A stretch of DNA of 64,000 nt from Multifurca ochricompacta (GCA_022496185.1 WTXG01000046.1:1-64000), one strand, 5' to 3'. Positions 46,411-59,952 are shown, numbered from the stretch's first letter. Notes: generated by a model not told the origin, from the letters alone. Program-made: numbers and translations.

Positions 46411-47978
46411 AGGTGGGAGGGGGAAAAAAAAAACAAGAAACAAGAAAGCGCCCTGCCTTCTTCGCTCGCGGAAACGTTTTTACGACAATGACATGAACAT
46501 GGAAACATGTCAATCAAACAAAGCGAAAGTCAAATCCATTTTTGCTTTTTGCTTTTTGCTTTCCTTTTCTCTCTAACTTTCTCTCCTTTTTTTCTTTTGC
46601 CAACATCGGCATCCTATGAAATTTCCTCTCCCTATCCCGCGCCCTGTGTGCTTCACCTACACCTGTTTGATATTCTTTACCGTATTTTTTCATCGAACCA
46701 TTATCCGTACTACACACTCCTTGAACCCGAAACGCACATATATATATACATACACCCCAACCTTCCTCCTTTCTTTTTTTTCATTCCCTCGAAATACCCG
46801 ACGCCGGCGCGTGAAAGTTAGTTACCAAGCCAACAAATGACTTTCCACTTTTCCAAAGCCCTTTCCTTTACTCTCTCTTTTTTTTCTTACTCTTTTCTCT
46901 TATTCTCGCCTTTCCTTCACATACTGGTATTTTCTCTGCTACTTGCTTGCTCGGTGCATGCCGCAGGTCCTATTGCTTGGTGCTTGACATGGTTCTGCTA
47001 TCACCTCTCTCTATTTTTTTTTTTCTTTTTTCTTCTTACCTTTATATGCCAAAATTCTATTAGTCCTGAAAAAATGAGAGAAAGGAAGGAAAGAAAGAAA
47101 GAAGTTTTATCTTCTTCTCGCCTCTGATTAAAGGAATAGTAAATAAAAAGAATGAATGCTTACTTTGTGCCTGTACCTACCCCGCGGAACGGGAGTTGAA
47201 TGGGGGTGTGGGGGGGGGGCCGCGGGGATCACACTCACGGATCACACTCAAACTGCCTGCTGCCAGCTGGCTCGTAGTTAGGGGCTTCACTTTCCATCAC
47301 GAGGGCAGTTTTCTCATTGCCGGAGAGTCCATCATCATCATCATCGGTGTTGTCTGTATCCATCCATATTTCCATATAGATAGCCGGGCCCAAAAGTACT
47401 TGGTTTTTGATAAGAACTCGTCCCTTTTTTTGGAATTGATGTAGGGTATGGAATGGTAGTGTAGTGTAGTGTTAGTAAACGATTATGAATGAATGGTACT
47501 GGAAACAAACACTTCTGTGCGCGGGGGAACAGGTGATAAAATATATTAGCTGCACTGCACTGCACTGAACCGGGCATACTCCTACTCCTACTCCTACTCT
47601 ATTACATTCTCTGCCAGAGAGAGGTATGCATGGTGGACCTGGCGGTGTTTTATTCTTTTTTTTTTAGTTTTGGAGGAGAAGGATATTCGACAGGCGTCAC
47701 AGTTCTGTCACAACGGCGGCGGCAATGAATGAACAGGGTCGCAGGCAGAAATAGAAGAGAAGGTCTTCTGTCCGTCTCTTCTACTCTCTTCTCTTCTCTA
47801 TCTTCACGTACACCCACCCCCTTACCCCCCCCTGCCAGCACAATCGTCCAAACTAGACAACTAACATTACATTTTCATTGCCTGCCTTTTCGTTTCCCTT
47901 TCGTTCCGACGATACCATTCATTATTATTATTAATCGAACAACAACAACAACAACGGAAACCAGTATTGAATTAGAAA
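46411..47978. other. Intergenic region: 3' flank of Msb1-type gene and cyclophilin promoter
   Basis: T-rich and CT-rich sequence, a G-run near 47205-47220, and a short (ctcctA)n-like tandem near 47578-47600. Open frames here are low-complexity and not supported as genes. The CT-rich stretch before 47979 fits a fungal promoter. Confidence 0.45.
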
Positions 47979-48970
47979 ATGGCATCCTTCCTACGCCGTT
48001 TCACGACTTCTGCTTCGGCAGCTAAAACGCCTCTGTGAGTGGTAGTAGCGATGGTGGTGGTGGTGGTCGGGTGATTGTTGACCCCCACCATTTTCTCTTC
48101 GGTCTCTTCCTTAATTGACTGACTGACTGATGCGTTGTCATCGGTAGGGCAAACGTATTCGTGCGTGTCATCATCTTCATCATCTAATGTTCCACCTCCG
48201 CTGACACGCACATACACACACACACACAAAAAAAAAGTTCAACGTCGCCATCAACTCGAAACCGGCCGGACGAATCGTGTTTCGCTTGTTTGACGACGCG
48301 GTGCCTCGCACGGCCCAAAACTTTCGCGAGCTCGCGACGGGACAACATGGTTTCGGCTATGCGGAAAGCTCTTTCCATCGGATTATCCCCAACGTATGTG
48401 TTTGTTGTCCCCTCCCCCTTCCAGCGAGCTTGGATAGCCGAGATTGCGGTTGTTATTCATCTTTGCGAAACGCGACGCGACGCGATGCGACACCTATGCA
48501 CTTACTCATATGTAATCGTAGTTCATGTTGCAAGGTGGCGATTTTACGCGACATAACGGGACTGGCGGTCGTTCAATCTACGGTGAACGTTTCAATGGTG
48601 CGTGTGTGCCGCGTGATTAATTATTAGAAGTGAGGTCTCACGCGTCCGGGTGCTGTAGATGAGAACTTCAAGTTGAAGCACACTAAGCCTGGACTGTTAT
48701 CGATGGCTAACGCAGGTCCGAACACGAATGGTTCCCAGGTAAGAAGTCTGCCTGCTTGATGTACGGTCGTACATGGACCCCTTTCACTTATCCACGTGAC
48801 AGTTTTTTATCACGACCGTGGTTACATCATGGCTCGACGGAAAACACGTTGTCTTTGGGGAGGTCGTTGAAGGGATGGAAGTCGTAAAAGCTATTGAAGG
48901 AGTTGGGTCTGAATCTGGTACACCGAAACAGAAAGTGGTTATTACGTCCTCAGGCGTAGTGTCACCCTAA
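47979..48970 (+). CDS. Mitochondrial cyclophilin (peptidyl-prolyl cis-trans isomerase)
   Basis: Catalyses proline cis-trans isomerisation. Exons 47979-48034, 48148-48160, 48238-48393, 48522-48597, 48659-48738 and 48803-48970; the sum is 183 codons (182 residues). Residues 1-18 ([18 protein letters not shown]) are basic and hydroxylated without acids, a mitochondrial presequence. The cyclophilin core is complete: [37 protein letters not shown] and [12 protein letters not shown] hold the catalytic Arg/Phe/Gln and the cyclosporin-contact Trp. Exon 2 is only 13 nt, encoding the end of a Leu and ANVF. The second intron ends in CA repeats plus an A-run rather than a pyrimidine tract. Confidence 0.93.
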
Positions 48971-49788
48971 AATAAGTTCCGGGGAAAACGTGTCATCCTC
49001 TTTGGCGTTGTGGTTGTGGCACATGCTCCCATCTTATACATACATCCATACGACACGTTATCTGAGTTTCGAGGATGGGGGAACATTGGAAGAAGAACCT
49101 TGTTTGTTTGGGATAAGTAAGTGTCAAACAATTCGCTTCGCCCACGAACTCGAACTCTGGGTCATAATTATTCACTTCACTCAAGGCTAGAAAGTGGATG
49201 CGATTTGTCGGCCATTCGGCCATGGGCCATTGGGGAAGTGTTCGCCGCATTTGAGATAACCCGCCTTGGTGGTTCTGTGTGGGGTCATGTGAAATTAAAT
49301 ACAAGAATACTAGGAACGCAAGCACACTAGCTCTGGCAACTGACGCCAGGTGCTAGTACTATAAGGATGGCTCATACATAGTCAGAACGGCGGAAAAGCT
49401 CGGAGCCAGTTGATCCAATTAAATAACAAAATTAAAGTTGCCCTGACCGAGGTGTCGGTGACCAATGACGAGTCAATCGGTTTTGACCTTTCTTTGACTG
49501 ACCTCTTGACCACCACCAGATTAGATCCGACGAGTTCTTAGTGAGTGGGAAGTAATGGGATGGGAAATGGAGGGGAACGAGGGGGAATGGGGAATAGGAT
49601 AGGAAGAATTAATTATCATTATCATTTCATTTCATTTTCTGTCCACCCGTCGCTAACTATCCCACTCTCATTTCCCCCCCCGCCCTTCAAAAAGCCAGAA
49701 CTTATACTTATATAAACTTAGCCACGCTCTCACTTCCCCTCCTCCTCATCCGATCCTACCACACCTAGCATTTTTTTAAATTTCTCTC
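48971..49788. other. Intergenic region with promoter of the FAD monooxygenase
   Basis: No gene seen. A TATA box candidate (cttatataaact) lies near 49708-49719, about 75 nt before the ATG at 49789, and CT-rich sequence follows. Confidence 0.5.
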
Positions 49789-51642
<1,854 letters not shown>

Positions 51643-52079
51643 GTGCGGCAGCCTCACCCCCCCCCCCCCCAGCACGGCGCGCCGTGGACTGCTTGGCAGG
51701 GTCGGGTATTCGGGAGCCGAGAGTTGGGATATTCTACTGCTCACCCTCTCACCCTTACCGACCTCGCCCCATCCTTCGAGTTCTGCCTGTGATTCATTAT
51801 ATGCATACCTCACTGATCGTGTAATAAGTTTTGTAATTTGTTTTTCTTGTACTTTTCGTACCTTTCCCCCACCTTTCATGATAATCGATGATTTGACGAC
51901 TTGTTTTTGTTCTTCTTAATTTTACTCCATCTGTAATCTGTTCTCTCCCTAGCGTGTACACGTGCATATGTAGCATATGTACGAAATGAGAAAAAGGCAA
52001 TGAAAATGGAATGTTTTTCAAATGATGATGCTCTATTTACTTTTTTTGTACCTTTAACACAACACTCTTTCAAACAGAC
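51643..52079. other. Intergenic region between the monooxygenase and methyltransferase genes
   Basis: Contains a C-run at 51658-51670 and T-rich sequence; no gene seen. A pyrimidine-rich stretch precedes the next ATG. Confidence 0.4.
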
Positions 52080-53594
52080 ATGTCGTCAAGTGTGGAAGGC
52101 GATGATGGAAATCTCTCGTTAGACTCCATCTTCATTGTAAATTTTTTCTTCATAAAAAGGTCTTATTAATACCTAAAAATAAAACAGGAACCTCCCCGTC
52201 CTCCATCACCCGAACCGACCATCGCGGTGTATCACAACGTCAACATCACATTTCAAACAACAATAACAGGAACAGAAGACGTCAAAAATCCGAATTTAGA
52301 TTTGGATTTAGGTCATTCACGACAACAATCATCTACGCATTGGAAGACAATCGTTGTACGACTCATAGGAAGTCATCCACTATGGGGTCACTACCTGTAC
52401 GTTGTCTTTTTACGTCTTTTTTTTCGTATCTCGTTTGGGGGTTGGTGATGGGAGGGAAGAGAAATGTACCTGCCCCCCCCCCCCCCTTTCCCCTTCCTAA
52501 GAACAAGAAGGAAAAAAAAAGAACTGACTTCTGTGGGGGGTTTTTTTTTTTTGCGCCACGCCACAACGTGTCTAGTTGGAACGCCTCACGATCGTTGGCA
52601 ACATATCTTCAACGCGCGCCTGAATTGTACGATGGTCGTACCGTCCTCGAATTGGGAGCTGGAGGTGGTCTGCCTAGTTTAGTCGTTGCGAAGTGTGGTG
52701 CTCGTAAGGTACCTACCTATCTACTCGTTAACCCCCTTCTCTCTTCACATTCCCTTCCCTTGCCCCTGCTAATTTGGCAACGTCTATTAATTTTTTGGAT
52801 TTTATTTTTTTTAGGTGGTACTCACGGATTACCCCGATAAAGCCCTCGTCGATAATATGATTCATAACGTTGAGCGGAACGTCGAGCCTGAACGAAGAGA
52901 CTCGATTCATGTTCTTGGGTATATATGGGGACGTCCTGTCGAACCTCTTCTTCTGGCAGCAGGGGAACTCGTGAAAGATACGGATACGGTCACGCCGGGA
53001 TCTGAATCAGGATTAGGATCAGGATCAGGATCAGGCGCAGGCGCAGGCGGCGGATTCGATTTGATCCTCCTCTCGGATCTCATCTTTAATCATTCGCAGG
53101 TACGTTCTTCTTTTCCCCCCCTCCACCTCCACCTCCACCTCCACCTCCACCTCCATTCCCCTACGGGGTGGGATGAAATATATTATTGATATAATAACGA
53201 CGCCCAATCGTCTTTGGGGGGTTTTTTTTATTTTTTTTATTTATAAATATAATATGTAATAATAATAAATACAATCATTATATAGCATCGCGCGCTGCTC
53301 ACGACTTGCGAGGGCGCCATCGCTCCAGATGGATGCGTACTCGTGTTTTACACCCACCACAGACCTCACCTGGCCCAACGCGATATGGAATTTTTCGAGC
53401 TGGCCAATGAGACGGGATGGAAATGCGAAAAAGTGTGGACGGAACGGTTCCCGGTACGATTTGGATCCTCACAAACCCTCCCCCAGTAATTAATTCATTC
53501 ATTTAAGCCTATGTTTCCGGAAGATTCGGGTGAGGAAGAGATACGGTCCACTGTGCATGGGTGGAAGGTCACGCGAGGAAGGGACGTAGTTTAA
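52080..53594 (+). CDS. EFM7: EFM7/NNT1-type protein N-methyltransferase
   Basis: Class I SAM-dependent methyltransferase resembling yeast Efm7 (Nnt1), which methylates the N-terminus and adjacent lysine of translation elongation factor 1A. Exons 52080-52136, 52188-52396, 52576-52708, 52815-53099, 53286-53453 and 53508-53594; the sum is 313 codons (312 residues). SAM motif I reads VLELGAGGGLPSL; then VLTDYPDKALVDNM, YIWGRP, DLILLSDLIFNHS, FYTHHRP, MEFFELANETGW and PMFPEDSGEEEIRSTVHGWK, all collinear with Efm7. A Gly/Ser/Ala-rich insert (about residues 190-210), encoded by a GGATCA/GGCGCA repeat at 53008-53055, separates motifs and is probably a disordered loop. Intron 4 contains a (CCTCCA)n run at about 53117-53156. 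Confidence 0.9.
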
Positions 53595-53781
53595 TGTGTG
53601 AGTATGAGTAGAGAGTAGAATTTATCCCCAGCGGATACAAGGCACGTGATTAGTAGGTTACCGTGACCTCCCGATGCGATGGGTGCTTTGGTGCTTTGGA
53701 GAACTGTACGACGAACGACAAACTATTCATATCACACACGGCTCTCACTTCTCCACCTTCTTCCTCTCCCTCTCGTCTCTA

Positions 53782-54768
53782 ATGGCTTCTAGCGTCGTAT
53801 TGCGTCAATCTCTAGCAGCAACCAAACGTCCCCTCTTTCCCCTCCAACTCGGTACGTTCCCCTCTTCACTCCCTTCCCCTCATTTCCCTCCTCTCAATCG
53901 GACTTTTATCAAAACAAACGAAACACTCATAATCACATTCAAAAACATACCCGCACCGCATCATACACAACATACACATACACACACACAGCGCAGCGTG
54001 CAACTTCCAACTTTGCCTATGTTCCTGGTGGTCGTACGTCTTTTCTCTCTTTTTCTTTCCCAGAATTTATGATGTGGTTTCAAAAAAAAAAATTCTTTTT
54101 TTTTTCTATTAAATCCTCTACCCATTTTCTCCCCTTTTCTTTCACGGTGGGCCGTGCGTTGTGTGGTCAGCGATCTACAAGGGTACGGTGAACGATCCGA
54201 CCACCTTCCCACCTCCATCCAAATCACACGGTTCGCACCATTGGTCTTTCGAGCGTCTCCTCTCAGCGGGGCTCGTCCCGCTCACGGCAGCTGCCTTCGT
54301 ATCCTCTGGTTCTCCCACACCGCTCATTGACGGTCTGCTCGGCCTCAGCCTCATCGTACATAGCCATATCGGGGTGCGCCCTTTCCCTCCTCCTCCCCCC
54401 CCTCTTCCCCCCTCGCCCTTCCCCAGATTTTGAACTTACGCCTTTTTCTTTTTAATTAAACAAAACACACACACACACACACACAAAGTTTGACGCCCTT
54501 TTGGTGGATTACGTTCACAAGCGCAAGTTCCCCAAGTTGGGTCCACTGCTCTCTTGGACTTTGCGCGCGACGACGCTCGCCGTCGGCGTTGGCGTGTATC
54601 AATTCAACACGAATGATGTCGGTACGTGTTTGTGTGTTTCCATACATACACCCGTGCAAATGGCACGTTTTCCCCTTCTTTTATACATTGGCTGATCCTC
54701 TCTCTCTATCTCTTTCGCATTGTCATACAGGTCTGACAGAACTCATCCGTCGCGTCTGGACTGCTTAG
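53782..54768 (+). CDS. SDH4: Succinate dehydrogenase membrane anchor subunit 4 (CybS)
   Basis: Membrane anchor of respiratory complex II in the inner mitochondrial membrane; helps bind haem b and ubiquinone. Exons 53782-53851, 53992-54033, 54171-54373, 54489-54621 and 54731-54768; the sum is 162 codons (161 residues). The N-terminus (MASSVVLRQSLAATKRPLF) is a mitochondrial presequence. Family blocks: GTVNDPTTFPPPSKSHGSHH, WSFERLLSAGLVPLTAAAF, LIVHSHIGFDALLVDYVHKR with the haem-ligand His and the quinone-site Asp-Tyr, and a final helix TTLAVGVGVYQF. Three transmembrane segments are expected. Four introns in a gene this short, with a 42-nt second exon, is a high density. Confidence 0.92.
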
Positions 54769-55291
54769 GTTGAAAGGCGAGGAAAGGTTTTCTCCCTATC
54801 TCATTGGCGTGTACTAGAACCTCAGTTACCAACAACACAAAGTTTTGGTTTTGGTTATTGTTCTGAAATTTAAAAAAATGAAAATGAGAATGAACAATTG
54901 TCAAATTTCTCATTGTGCATATGAATAAAAGCCTCAGTAGTTTGTCATGAATCAATCATCACATATCATATTATTGACTGGTACCATATTAACTAGTATG
55001 GGGGTGCGTATGGTAGTACAAGAAGACATCATATACAGCTACATATCACATGCCTTTCGCGCTTTCATCATATCTTTGCAGTTTTCAACCTTCCCTGGGG
55101 ACCCGTTATTCATACAGTAATTAGAGTTTTTGTAAGTGGAAAAAAAAAAATAAAGGTCATTCTTTGTCGTCAATAATTTGGTCTGCAATGTGCACCCAAG
55201 AGCGTTCGAGCTTGGGATAGCCCACAACCCCTAATTGATTTTGTGGGGAAGCTCTGAGCGGCCCGGTGAGGGGTGAAGAGGGATTAGGGAC
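54769..55291. other. Intergenic region downstream of SDH4
   Basis: AT-rich 3' flank (polyadenylation-like AATAAA at about 54923). Short frames on both strands look random. Confidence 0.4.
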
Positions 55292-55502
55292 TTATGCAAT
55301 GCCAGCACCTAACGGCAGCACGGACGCTTCACCGACCAAGACAGAGAAAAAAAAAAAATCAATAAAATAACAACAACAGGACCTATTCAACGTCGAGAGG
55401 ATACTCACAAAGATGTGTGAGCACACGCTCCAGTAGTTGTGGTGCGGACAAGAGCATCGTGATCTCGGCTAGGACTTGAAGGATGAAAGAGTAGAGAACC
55501 AT
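55292..55502 (-). CDS. Possible hydrophobic micropeptide (36-42 residues)
   Basis: A minus-strand ATG at 55502 in good context (ATCATGG), preceded by CT-rich and CAA-rich promoter/leader-like sequence, starts MVLYSFILQVLAEITMLLSA, a likely membrane helix. A consensus donor (GTGAGT) follows at 55408. Two acceptors keep the frame: 55309 (36 residues, ends CAGIA) or one after the strong T/CT tract near 55327 (42 residues, ends LGAGIA). Both stop at TAA 55294-55292. I do not recognise the family; small subunits of ER or mitochondrial complexes have this size and shape. Confidence 0.4.
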
Positions 55503-56599
55503 GATGGATGGTATATGATGACAATGATGACGGTAACGTGTCGTGATGAGGAAGAGTCCTGGCGTCAGTTTGGGCCGATAGTTTGTTTGTTTGATTGAAG
55601 TTGAGGGTTTTTGTTTGGGATTTGAGAACGATGGGGGGGGGAAAGAGAAAGAAAGATTGATGTGTATTTGTTGGTTGAATATAATGGTTTATGTGTTTTT
55701 TTTGGTATCACCTGGCTAGGGGCTGGCTAGGGTTCGCTCTTGGCCCAATCCAACTTGAAGTCAAAACGGAGTTGGGGTGGTGCCCTACAGAGATTTCTTC
55801 TTCCTCGGTCTTGAGTTGTCTGGGCCCGGAGTCTTACTTCCAAGATGACTTGACTTGGTCATTCAATGGACCGTATATGGAATTGCCGCAGGGGTATTGA
55901 ATTGTATGATGTAATTTAATATATCATGAATCATCGTCAGCAACTTAACAAACTCCGAGATCCGAATCCGAAGTTCGCCGTACTTTGGCTCTCCACTCCG
56001 AAATTCATTCACATTCATTCATTCGCCTTCCTTGCGACGGGCTTTTGCTTTTGTTTCATCCATCCATCAAGCGGAAGGTATTCCTTCCCAAAAAAAAAAA
56101 AAAATCGTGTAACTTGTTTTTAAATACATGTCGCGGGCGGTTGTACGTACACAAAATGCTCCCACGGGACTTTTCTTTTTGTCTTCGAAATCGAGTGAGG
56201 GTGGGCGGTGTGATGCGCGGAATTCCGAACACCGACCCGACTTTTCTTATAATGCTGATGACTTGACTTTGGGGCCGAAGGTGAAAAGACAAAGTGCGTG
56301 CTCCCCGGGGGAGGGGAGGGGGGGTTGAATTCACGGCTCAAAGATATCAGAGTGAGATCATCGCACGTTGCCTTTGAATGAAAAACAATATATACAGTTA
56401 AAAGGGATGATATATTTTTAAAAAAAGGGATGCGTTCCTTGCTCTCTCTCGGGTGATGGTTGAAAATGCTTACAGTCCTTGGTCCTGATTGACCCGTCCG
56501 TGAAATGAATGAACGGAATTAAATGAACGGAATGCAGCATTGTGGAACGTTTAATGTGACTTCTAACTCTGTCGTTAACAAGAGGTAGTACTTTTGTGG
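55503..56599. other. Intergenic region between the micropeptide candidate and tRNA-Thr
   Basis: The part next to 55502 looks like a promoter. The rest holds poly-A and G runs (56093-56104, 56308-56325) and no supported gene. Confidence 0.4.
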
Positions 56600-56700
56600 G
56601 CCTGCTTAGCTCAGTGGTAGAGCGCGTCACTTGTACGTCTAAGTGATAAATTCACATGATCTGCATGACGAGGTCAGTCGTTCAAACCGGCTAGTTGGCA
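56600..56700 (+). tRNA. tRNA-Thr (anticodon UGU) with a 29-nt intron
   Basis: Acceptor GCCTGCT pairs with AGTTGGC (one U-U mismatch, one G-U), D-arm GCTC AGTGGTA GAGC, anticodon stem CGTCA/TGACG, loop CTTGTAA giving anticodon TGT, T-arm AGTCG TTCAAAC CGGCT, discriminator A. The intron 56636-56664 lies between positions 37 and 38, the canonical place. A-box (TAGCTCAGTGGTAGAGC) and B-box are internal; a T-rich terminator follows at once. The mismatch in the acceptor stem leaves open that it is a weak or decaying copy. Confidence 0.82.
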
Positions 56701-57203
56701 TTTTATTTTATTTCCTTTTATTTATTATTTTTATTGTCGTCAGTCACTGATCAGGATCTACCTTCATCCGACTTTGATGATATCATGCTGCTTTGTTCTA
56801 TAAATCGGAGCATCAAAGATCACAGCCGAATTAACTGCGGGGCGTGGTGCTGTTAGTGATCTCACATCATACAATACGTTCGTTCATCCTGCACGGTTAG
56901 GATAGCTACAATGGATGTTGATGTGCCTCTTTACAATAATACCCATACGTACGATCGATTCTTGTTTGTTTGATCTCTGTTTATCCAATGCGGTAAAATT
57001 CCTGCGCACTCGGGTGTGTAGGTTGAAGGGTATAAAGTAAAAAGAAAAGCAATATGACTTTTGACGGTGTCTTTTATCTACAATACAAATTGCATCAGAG
57101 ATCAGAGATTATGCTAACATATACAGTGTTTGTGCAACCGCCGATCGACTTTGAATCCCCCAACCAACCACGACGGCTACACCCCCCCATCCCCCCAGGG
57201 CAA
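56701..57203. other. Intergenic region between tRNA-Thr and the LRR gene
   Basis: Starts with the T-rich Pol III terminator region; otherwise no gene seen. Confidence 0.4.
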
Positions 57204-58934
57204 TTATGATGCTTGTGGTCCAGTATTGGAACAAGGAACGGCCACCGCTGGAACGTTAACCTCGTCACCCAAAAAGTTCAGACAACCGGCTCCACAACCA
57301 CGCCACAAGACGGGTACCCCACCGGTCGTCTCGCCAACCCGCAGGCCAGCGAGTTCGGTCACCCAGGTATATCGTTCCTCAGCGGGCACGACGAATGGCG
57401 GGCCAATGCGCGCCCATGACCAAGCTGCTCCAACAATAACAGAGTCTGCACAACGATGTTTCGGGGACGGACAGCGCCCAAAGCTCTTATGCTCCTGAGT
57501 AGCAGAGGTAGAGGCAGAGGTAGTAAATGCGACTGCATCTCCAGGTCCACGGCTAGCGCGAAACACACGCTCCCTTTCCCGTTGGGGCTTGGGCAGTTTA
57601 GAAGAAGAGAAAATGCCTGCGCTTGCGCTCGACGTCGTCGCGCGCGAAAAGGCGTGTCGGCGTGGGGCGGACACCGCGCCGGGTGCGACGCGTGCAAAGA
57701 GCGCTGCGTCGGCTGGGGTAAGCGTCCCATCCTGGAGAGGGAGTTGGAAACGATCCTCCAGAGTTGTGGGCTGTTGCGCGCGCGTGACTGTGTTAACCAT
57801 CGCTGCCGGCATCAGTGCCGTTAAGCGCTGTTGGTTGTTCGCTGAGGAAGGCGTGAGGAGGTACCGAAGGACGACTTCGCGCAGCGGTGGCACGCGAAAC
57901 TGCGCTCGTGTCGAGCCATCCACTACTTTGGGGGTGTCTCGCGTGGTGGGGTTGGCCGGGTCTGGGTACCATGGATTTGTGTGGATGTTGAGATTTGTGA
58001 GAGTCATGGTGGTCATTTCAGCGGGGAGAAAACGTAAATTGTTGTTGACCACATCGAGGTCCTTGAGTGCATGTAATTGCGCGATTTCTGGAGGAAGGCA
58101 CTCGAGGCTGTTATTCCCTGCCCTCAGGGAATCAGTACATCCCAACCAACAAAGGGAGGAGGAGGATGGAAAGCGACCACGCACTGAGAGAGAGCACTGT
58201 GAGATTACTCAAGCTGAAAAACTCCAGAGGAAGGGTTCTGATCTCATTATTTGCAAGAAAGATCATGAGACCCTGAGATCGGGTCCGGGCGGGGACGATG
58301 GGATGTGCGAAGAATGACCTGTGTGAAGACGAGAACACGGCTGGGGGAGCCGTCTGTACACGCTTGAAAGGACGCTGAGCTGGTTCGGAGACGACGCCGA
58401 GGCTGTTGAGTTCCACAATAGATGGAGGCACAAAGGTAAGGCCTGCGTCTCTAAGTGCCCGGTGAATGCTCGCACGACTTTTGTACGACAAGGATGGAAT
58501 CAAACGTACTTCCAGGTAAATTCACTATCGCCCATGTCGACTGCTCGTGTGATCTTCTCTTCCCATAACGTCGCCTCGTCTGGAGGCTCTACCTCAAAAT
58601 CTGACATCAAGAAATTATCCTCTTCGTCAAATAAAATTTCAAGCGTCTTCGTGCGATCCGCCGAGAACGAGATATTGGACCTATATTCCCAGGCGGCAGG
58701 GGCAGGTGACGAGTTGGAGTAGCGAAGCTCGTTAGAAGGATGTGTCGTAGCGTGTGTGGAGCCAGCAAAAGGATGGCTTATCCCCAGTGGCGTGGTTGGA
58801 CGGTCCAAATCAAGGGGCTGCAGGGATGGAGAGGCGAGAGGGGACGAATCCATGAAGGAAGAAGCGGTCGGAGAGCCTCCTGGAGAAGACGAGGGCGACA
58901 TGTATGCGCGGTCCTCTGGGCTGATGAAAGACAT
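57204..58934 (-). CDS. Leucine-rich-repeat protein with conserved Cys-containing C-terminus
   Basis: Begins MSFISPEDRAYMSPSS at 58934, with a long Ser/Pro-rich disordered N-terminus and an acidic FDEEDNFLMSDFEVEPPDE segment. Leucine-rich repeats follow: LANNEIRTLPLEFFSLSNLT, NNSLECLPPEIAQLHALKDL, NNNLRFLPAEM. The C-terminus has a Pro/Ser-rich stretch and a conserved-looking end (EERYTWVTELAGLRVGE, then VPVLWRGCGAGCLNFLG). The intron 58184-58123 is clear and restores the repeat frame. A first intron lies between about 58520 and 58440 but its borders are uncertain: GTACGT...AAAAG gives only 35 nt, while a GTGAAT donor with a TTAGAG acceptor gives NAGLTFVPPS. Such LRR proteins usually scaffold signalling; no enzymatic motif is visible. 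Confidence 0.78.
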
Positions 58935-59583
58935 TTTTTGATTTTAATTTGTGAATACAGAGGTTGTTGAAGGCCTCACTGTCGAGGTACGTTGGAGGAT
59001 GTCGATGGTGTTAGGATTAGGGTGTACCTACATACTTGAGTACTTGAGTACATAATTAGAGACTTCTTTCATTCAACGAACGATGACACGAAGACCATCA
59101 AAGTATCACGGGACCGTGGTCGCGTTAATCACGTGCATGGACATGACTAAACTATGACTGACCCCCAACGCCCACTCACCCTTAGTGCTAGTGTTCTGTT
59201 CTTCTTTTTTCCTTTCCTTCAATGGTGGTGGTGGATACAACTCTCTCGCTGCGCTGTCGCAATATTTCTACTAATGCCTCTAAGGAGAAATGTCCGGATT
59301 ATGATACCTCCGTTTGTTACTAGTACTGGCGCTGGGATTATGGCTCCAGACTGATCTCGAGCTTGTGCGAGCGGTCCGGATGCACCAAGGACAATTCTCG
59401 CCCGTTCCATAGCCGATTGAAACGCTCTAGCCGCAGCTCTCTATGCCAATGATCAATGTGGATCAGAACGACGCTATTGCCAAGTGTGAGAAACGCACAT
59501 ACATACATATATATATATATGCTATGGTTGCACAAACATTGGCCTGAAGATCTTCACCGGTTTTTTGCTGCACGTTCACAGTG
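58935..59583. other. Divergent promoter region between the LRR and COX genes
   Basis: The two genes are transcribed away from each other. Contains a (TA)n stretch at about 59503-59520 and tandem TACTTGAG words near 59032-59048. No gene seen. Confidence 0.45.
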
Positions 59584-59952
59584 ATGAACAGTCTTATGGC
59601 TCGCCGCCCGACTCAGTCTCTTCAGAGATTCGGGCCACTTCATCGTAAAGTGCAAAGAGCACTCATTCACAGTGGTTCTGGGAGCAAACCATATTCTGTA
59701 CTATCGTTCTTTCCAAGATTACAATGTCGAAAAGCTGACGTCTTTTTCCCCTAACAAACAAAAAAGGGCATCCCCTTCAAATATGACAATAAGAGCACTC
59801 TCAGACTGAAATTCGTCCTTTTCTTTGGCGGTGGACTCGCCCTTCCCTTCGTCGCTTCGTGGTGGCAGCTGTGAGTCTTCGCACTCTTGTCAAGACCATT
59901 GTTCACTGATCGGGCACACGCTTGTAGTCGGAAAGGAGCAGGCAGTGGGTGA
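59584..59952 (+). CDS. Cytochrome c oxidase small subunit (COX7C / yeast COX8 type)
   Basis: Small single-helix subunit of complex IV. Exons 59584-59649, 59767-59870 and 59928-59952; the sum is 65 codons (64 residues). After a basic presequence (MNSLMARRPTQSLQRFG) the mature part reads IPFKYDNKSTLRLKFVLFFG, then GLALPFVASWWQL, followed by RKGAGSG, collinear with yeast Cox8 (PF, NK, FFG, LPF and WWQL with a Lys/Gly tail). The last intron starts exactly where an unspliced reading would stop after WWQL; splicing recovers the family's charged tail. The first donor is GTGCAA; a GTAAAG three codons earlier would break the frame. Confidence 0.85.

Noticed and set aside
46837..47127. Membrane protein ORF downstream of the Msb1-type gene
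   Set aside because: The hydrophobic character comes from T-rich low-complexity DNA; there is no homology, promoter or intron support.
57130..58317. Plus-strand ORFs opposite the LRR gene
   Set aside because: The minus strand encodes regular leucine-rich repeats with a consistent intron; the plus-strand frames are arginine-rich shadows.
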